Below are positions 60,024 to 64,000 of a DNA stretch of 64,000 nucleotides, in pieces (the stretch's first letter is position 1; the number at the start of each line of letters is the position of its first letter). The position numbers and the translations under genes were made by a program. This DNA is from Chimonanthus salicifolius (taxonomy: Eukaryota; Streptophyta; Magnoliopsida; Laurales; Calycanthaceae): positions 25,760,617 through 25,824,616 of the forward strand of contig CM023535.1 in the NCBI GenBank assembly GCA_013350335.1. The letters run 5' to 3'. Below the pieces are notes generated by a model. The model made no database searches, was not told where the DNA came from, and saw only the letters and a list, made by a program, of their open reading frames with translations.

Positions 60024-61059
60024 GTTGATAGTGCGGGTTTAAAGGGGATTGGTCAAACTTAGTCAACTCGAGTCAAACCTGGGCAAAGATGGATGAGTCC
60101 CATGGTTTAGGTAGGACTTTGGTCGAAGGGGGTAATGAAATTGGGAATAGGGTGGTTTGGTAAATAAGTGAAAGTAGTGGTAGTGGGTAAAAGGTATAAA
60201 GTGAGGGGTAGTATTGGTGTTGGAAAAGTAGATGGGACAAGGCATTTACGGCATGGGAAAAGAAATAATAAAATAAGGAAAAAGGTAGACGTTAGTGGTG
60301 TTTTGTTTGGGAAAAGAGGTAAAGGTGGTATTATGGAGGGAACATGAATAGACAACTCATTAATGCATTGGAAAAATAAAGAAATATTAAAATAATAGTA
60401 AGTGGTGTGAAGGCTTAGCATACCGTAGAAAAAAGTCTTTGGCTTGGGAAAAGGTAGAGACGAATAAGGGTTTTGGAAAGAGGGAAAACACGTGGGAGTT
60501 ACCTGGGTGTTAATTAAAAAGGGAAAAGGGGCATAAGTGAAGCACGTGGGACAGAAGGGATAGGGAACACGTGACTTTAAGTTAGGGTGAAGGGAAATTA
60601 GGTAAAAGCATAGTGATAGATTAAGAGTAGAAAACATGAATGGAAAAGAAAGAGGGAAACAAGAGAAGGGTGTGATGGCAGCAGCGAAAACAGCGAGCGG
60701 AAGAAAGGGGTATAGCGCAGTGGGTTTCACAGCAAGAAGAGGGAAGGAAGGGAAGAAGATGAGACTCAGATGTGGTACAGTACCTCGGTTTATAGAGGAA
60801 CACGACGGAACTAGCGAAAGGATCAGGAAACGATGACACGCTGAAGTGGCGAAACTGCTGGATGGGGCGGAAAAGAGGCTGGCTCGAAGAGGTTGGCATA
60901 TCTGGGTTTTGTTGTTTTGTTTTTTTTTTTTACAAAGGGAGGGTGGGAGGGTAGATGAGAAAAGGAGAAGCCGACTGCAATAGATGCAGTTTCGTACCTA
61001 GGATAATGCTCAGGCTTTTGGCTGGCAGAAGGGCATCGAGATGAAGCTCTGAAGAAAGT
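60024..61059. other. Purine-rich leader-like region between two gag fragments
   Basis: The 207-residue minus-strand frame (60107-60730) is Pro/Phe/Leu/Ser-rich reversed purine-rich DNA with no known domain. The position upstream of gag fragment 1 suggests LTR or leader sequence of that element. No LTR ends or primer site can be fixed. Confidence 0.4.
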
Positions 61060-61790
61060 GCTCTGTGAATATCTCATCTCAGACCACGTAGAAAGTGAGC
61101 AATCTTTTGCTCTTCTGTCTCATGGAGATCATTAAGAGAGAGCAGGCGATAAAAGTCATCAACATATTCCTAGACAGAACGTTTACCTTGGTAGTAATCT
61201 TGAAGTTTGTTGAATAAGACCCGCGAGTAATGAGGAGGCAGATACCGATTTTTCAAAAGTTATTTCATGCGGAACTATGCACGAACATGAGCCAAATTTG
61301 TCGAGATCTATCCTGTTGAGTTTGCTCTCACCAAGAAGAAGCACCTCCAGTGAGTTTGAAAGCAACTAATAGAATTTGCTTGGCTTCAGGGACGCCCATG
61401 TATTCAAAGAAACGCTCGACTTTTGTGATCCATTCCATAAACTCTTCGATGTGGAGAAGGCCATTGAAGGACGGAAGTTCAACCTTGGGTCGATAATCAT
61501 TATTGTCAGAAGATCGGCGAGAAGCGCTAGAATTCTGTTGATTGATATTGGGTGGGTGGGTGTTGAGAACCAGTTGCTCGACGTCCTCATCATCTCAATC
61601 TTTCCTATGTGGTGGCTCTTCTTTTTGTTTCTTGCCGTCGTTTCTGCTAGCAAAATCTGCAATAATGATTGCGAGGAATTCTGTGAACAATTCTTTCATA
61701 TCTTTCATCTGAGTGTTGATCTCAGCTTTAAATGCATCGAACTGAGTGGTGGAGACATTCTGATTATTGTTGGATGCCATCAAATTTTCC
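61060..61790 (-). pseudogene. Gypsy gag fragment 2 from a different element
   Basis: On the minus strand: MASNNNQNVSTTQFDAFKAE, then FNGLLHIEEFMEWITKVERF, FFEYMGVPEAKQILLVAFKL, a decayed segment, KNRYLPPHYSRVLFNKLQDY, EYVDDFYRLLSLNDLHETEE and QKIAHFLRGLR. This is a Ty3/gypsy gag with an N-terminal coiled-coil-like lead. At least four stops and a frameshift occur. It differs from fragment 1 too much to be a recent duplicate. Confidence 0.8.
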
Positions 61791-61859
61791 TTTTTTTTTT
61801 CCCAGATCACCGACTAGAAGAGGGGATCGTCTCTAGACAGCAGAGAACTTGTCTTTGAT

Positions 61860-62930
61860 CCACTTAATGTAGTGAATGCAGGGATAGAAATCAAAATAAG
61901 TCAATCTTGATAAGTTATCGAGTCACACATGCAAAGTTGCCACATGTGCGAGATATGCCTTAATCAAACCTTAGGCACGTCGGATATAAGGGGTATTAGG
62001 GCTACACTTGGGAAGACACGTATGGAAAAGAAAAGGAAAGAGGGAAAACGAAATAAGGGGGGCAGCGGAAGCGGCAGTAGCAGCGGCGGAAACACAGAGA
62101 AGGGGAAAAACGAAAGGAAAGGGAAAAGAAGAAGGGAAAAGGAAGAAGATGAAGGAAAAGAAGAGGAAGAGTGGAAAGGAAGGGAAAAGAGATGAAAGAG
62201 ATGAACTGTACATGGTTTAATGAAGGAGGAGGCGAAGGAGGAAGGCGAGGCGACGACTATAACACTGGGATAATGCCCAGATCTTCATGCGATGGTGATA
62301 CCTCTTGGGATTATGCCCAAGATCGGGCGAGATGTGGACTGGAACGAGCCAGCGAGAGTAACCCAGCAATGGCAAGGATTCGTCTGCAACTCAGGCAGAA
62401 ACAAGGTAGGAGAAGATAAACAATATCTTGATAATTTCTTATTCAATTCATAATTCGAAAATGGGTGGTCTCTTGACCATTACATATGCCTATTAAGAAA
62501 ACAATACACGAAAATAAAAAAGACTCCTAAACTAATTAGGGAAAGCCACCGACCTGGCTTCCTTATGACACAAGAATTCTAAATTAAAAATAATATGAAA
62601 ATACAAAAATACTAAATACGAAATGGGTCTCTAGTCTGCTGCGTGTCCTACATCATGCATAGCCCATTTGACACAAGAAATTTAAAAGAGAAGTTCCAAA
62701 GCATCTTGCAGAGAATAATGCATGATGGTTACATGATATTCAAGTATCAATACTACATTTTTCATTTTTTAAACATAAACTTGTCATTTTGATGGCTCCC
62801 CGACCTCAAAAAGCAGGAGTCAATCTTGTCATTGATTTGCACCTGATAGTTCACTGTTAAATATTTCTGCTTGCACCATAACATCATTTATTATAATATT
62901 TAGCAGAACCTGGGTTCTCTTAGTAAGAAC
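61860..62930. other. Possible LTR/leader region, purine-rich, no gene
   Basis: Lies upstream (minus-strand sense) of gag fragment 2, so it may include its 5' LTR. Bases 62020-62240 are a GGAAAAGAAG-type purine run. Two short direct copies of GGGATAATGCCCA / GGGATTATGCCCA occur near 62268 and 62309. No TG..CA ends with a target duplication could be identified. Confidence 0.35.
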
Positions 62931-63163
62931 TGATGTTCCTTTGTGTTAGGTCAAACATGACGAGGGATACAGAAAACTTATTTTGCTGTTACATGAGGGG
63001 CATCAACTGCAACCATCTTATCCATGTTGGTGAGAGATTTTTTTTTCTTAGAGGTAATAATGAAACTTTTATTGTTCAGAAAGAAACAGAGAGTAAAAAC
63101 ATGAGAAGGCTACCCGAAGAGAATTTGAAAAACACTATAGAACCATAGGCCATGCAGCAATAT

Positions 63164-63415
63164 TTAAGCGGGTTTCAAATAGAAAAGCTCCAACTCCTTA
63201 TATCTTCCTCCAAACATCTTGGGCTTGTAAATGAGCCCAACCCTTCCCATGAGGTTATAGTCTAAACCCATGCCTGGCAGTGAAAGCTCAGTGGCTTCTT
63301 TAGAGTCATTGTTGACAGCAATGCATGTGCTCAAGGCCAAAACCCAATTCACCAGGCTGATGTGATCCCCAAGTGTGATCAATAATTCAACCTGTCCCCT
63401 TAACAAACCATGCAC
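63164..63415 (-). CDS. Unrecognised short reading frame, possible last exon
   Basis: Eighty-three residues with a balanced, protein-like composition and a clean stop: VELLITLGDHISLVNWVLAL, then STCIAVNNDSKEATELSLPG, MGLDYNLMGRVGLIYKPKMF and KELELFYLKPA. A possible splice acceptor (TTGTTAAG before GGGACAGG) lies near 63400, with a pyrimidine-poor GA-rich tract before it, so the intron side is not convincing. I do not recognise the family. It could be the last exon of a host gene extending right, or an exon captured or stranded by transposons, since a LINE scrap follows at 63440-63620. Confidence 0.35.
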   Translation of the reverse strand: MHGLLRGQVELLITLGDHISLVNWVLALSTCIAVNNDSKEATELSLPGMGLDYNLMGRVGLIYKPKMFGGRYKELELFYLKPA

Positions 63416-63439
63416 TCTCTCTTTTTCTCTCTCTCTCTC

Positions 63440-63620
63440 TCTCAGATGTAACTGACAATTGAAAATAATTGGTGACCTACCTAGTAAGGTTTACTTTCAA
63501 GAGCCTTGATGAAGAATGCTCAACAACTTGAAATTTGATTTTTGCAAAGGAGGTATCTCCGCTTGGGGCCTTGTTTTCAAAGATTCTCTTGCTCTGTTCT
63601 TTCCAAATGCACCAATCAAT
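63440..63620 (-). pseudogene. L1-type LINE scrap
   Basis: On the minus strand, WCIWKEQSKRIFENKAPSG and SFAKIKFQVVEH match the segment between zf-RVT and RNase H of plant L1 elements. Only about 50 codons survive. Confidence 0.65.
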
Positions 63621-63757
63621 GTCTAGAGAAACCAATTTCCTTATTATTCAACCTTCCTTTGAGAGTTCAGTACTGAATTTCTTCCATCGAAGAGATCAAT
63701 GGAATAAAATCATAGCACAAGACACAATTTAAATGATTCGACCAAACCCGACCTACA

Positions 63758-64000
63758 TGTAATACCCTGCCCCAAATTAGACGTGTTTTAGCTTAATAAT
63801 TCTTGTTTAACCGGTTAAACTCAGAGATTACGGTTAGGGCTTTGAGGAAAGCCCAAGTGTGGCCCAATCCGAGCTCGTGAGCTCAGTGATCTAACTCGTT
63901 CAGCTGGAGGGGCATTTTGATAATTTACTGCTTGTTGTGTTTCTTTTATAAATTATGTTATTATGTGATTATAATTGGTTGATAATGTTCTCCTTAATAA
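63758..64000 (+). mobile_element. Start of another Gypsy-type LTR, cut by the window end
   Basis: TGTAATACCCTGCCCC at 63758 is the typical start of plant Gypsy LTRs. The 240 bases that follow are non-coding. The preceding ~60 bases (ATGATTCGACCAAACCCGACCTACAT) resemble the ACGTGGTTCGG..CCTACGTCCAC motif of Copia LTRs, so this LTR may sit in older Copia sequence. Confidence 0.55.

Noticed and set aside
60107..60730. 207-residue minus-strand frame
   Set aside because: Its composition is that of reversed purine-rich DNA (Pro, Phe, Leu, Ser), with no motif; it sits in a retrotransposon leader-like region.

Overview
This window is nuclear DNA of a flowering plant with a transposon-rich genome. 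The evidence is spliced genes with GT..AG introns, P-class PPR and DUF760 genes, plant-type LTR retrotransposons (Copia and Gypsy), L1 and RTE LINEs, Mutator and hAT transposons, a TRIM, tRNA-derived SINEs and an inserted piece of plastid DNA. The species cannot be told from the sequence. There are no operons, CRISPR arrays or bacterial features. Nearly all open reading frames are decayed transposon remnants or accidental.

Host genes. Only one gene looks intact: a three-exon plastid-type DUF760 protein gene (like Arabidopsis UV-B-induced protein At3g17800) at 1973-4962, with a TATA box upstream and a SINE in its first intron. A second host-derived locus, a PPR gene like Arabidopsis At3g07290, survives at 47653-49265 as a 5'-truncated, frameshifted pseudogene. 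A short unrecognised reading frame at 63164-63415 may be a last exon.

Layout. 1-455: a foldback MITE and a half copy. 455-7000: the DUF760 gene and flanks. 7010-29922: one large Mutator-like element (MULE), bounded by ~290-340 bp inverted repeats and a perfect 9-bp target duplication (CTATTTGAC). It carries a decayed FAR1-type transposase on the minus strand and a second, plus-strand plant-transposon ORF. About 17 kb of later insertions sit inside it: a 2.3-kb solo LTR (TSD TCTGA), a complete TRIM (TSD ATCTT), a 2.0-kb solo LTR (TSD AAATG) that contains a chimeric plastid fragment (trnR-ACG joined to psbB), and a Copia remnant. The Copia remnant itself holds a LINE (19-bp TSD), a truncated Gypsy LTR and, inside that, a 5.5-kb hAT. 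Removing the insertions leaves about 6.1 kb.

29932-40800: an RTE LINE split by a 3.56-kb solo LTR (TSD TCAAT), then an old solo LTR split by a tandem LTR array (LTR-internal-LTR-internal-LTR, exact 1696-bp period) of a young non-autonomous retrotransposon. 41300-49265: fused fragments of LINE, Copia pol, a TTF-type hAT, a Gypsy LTR and the PPR pseudogene. 49459-52786: a second giant solo LTR (TSD TTAAC), like the first packed with ~30-bp GGTTCGGCCAT/ATGGCCGAACC hairpins. 53085-64000: an L1 LINE, a Copia solo LTR (TSD TTCTC), an AT microsatellite, two Gypsy gag remnants, a LINE scrap and the start of another LTR at the window edge.

The main story is nested insertion followed by LTR-LTR recombination: five solo LTRs have perfect 5-bp TSDs, so their insertion order can be read. 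The most unusual signals are the hairpin arrays in the giant LTRs, the replacement of one short-repeat family by another at the same place in one Copia LTR family, the shared-LTR tandem array and the two-part plastid insert.
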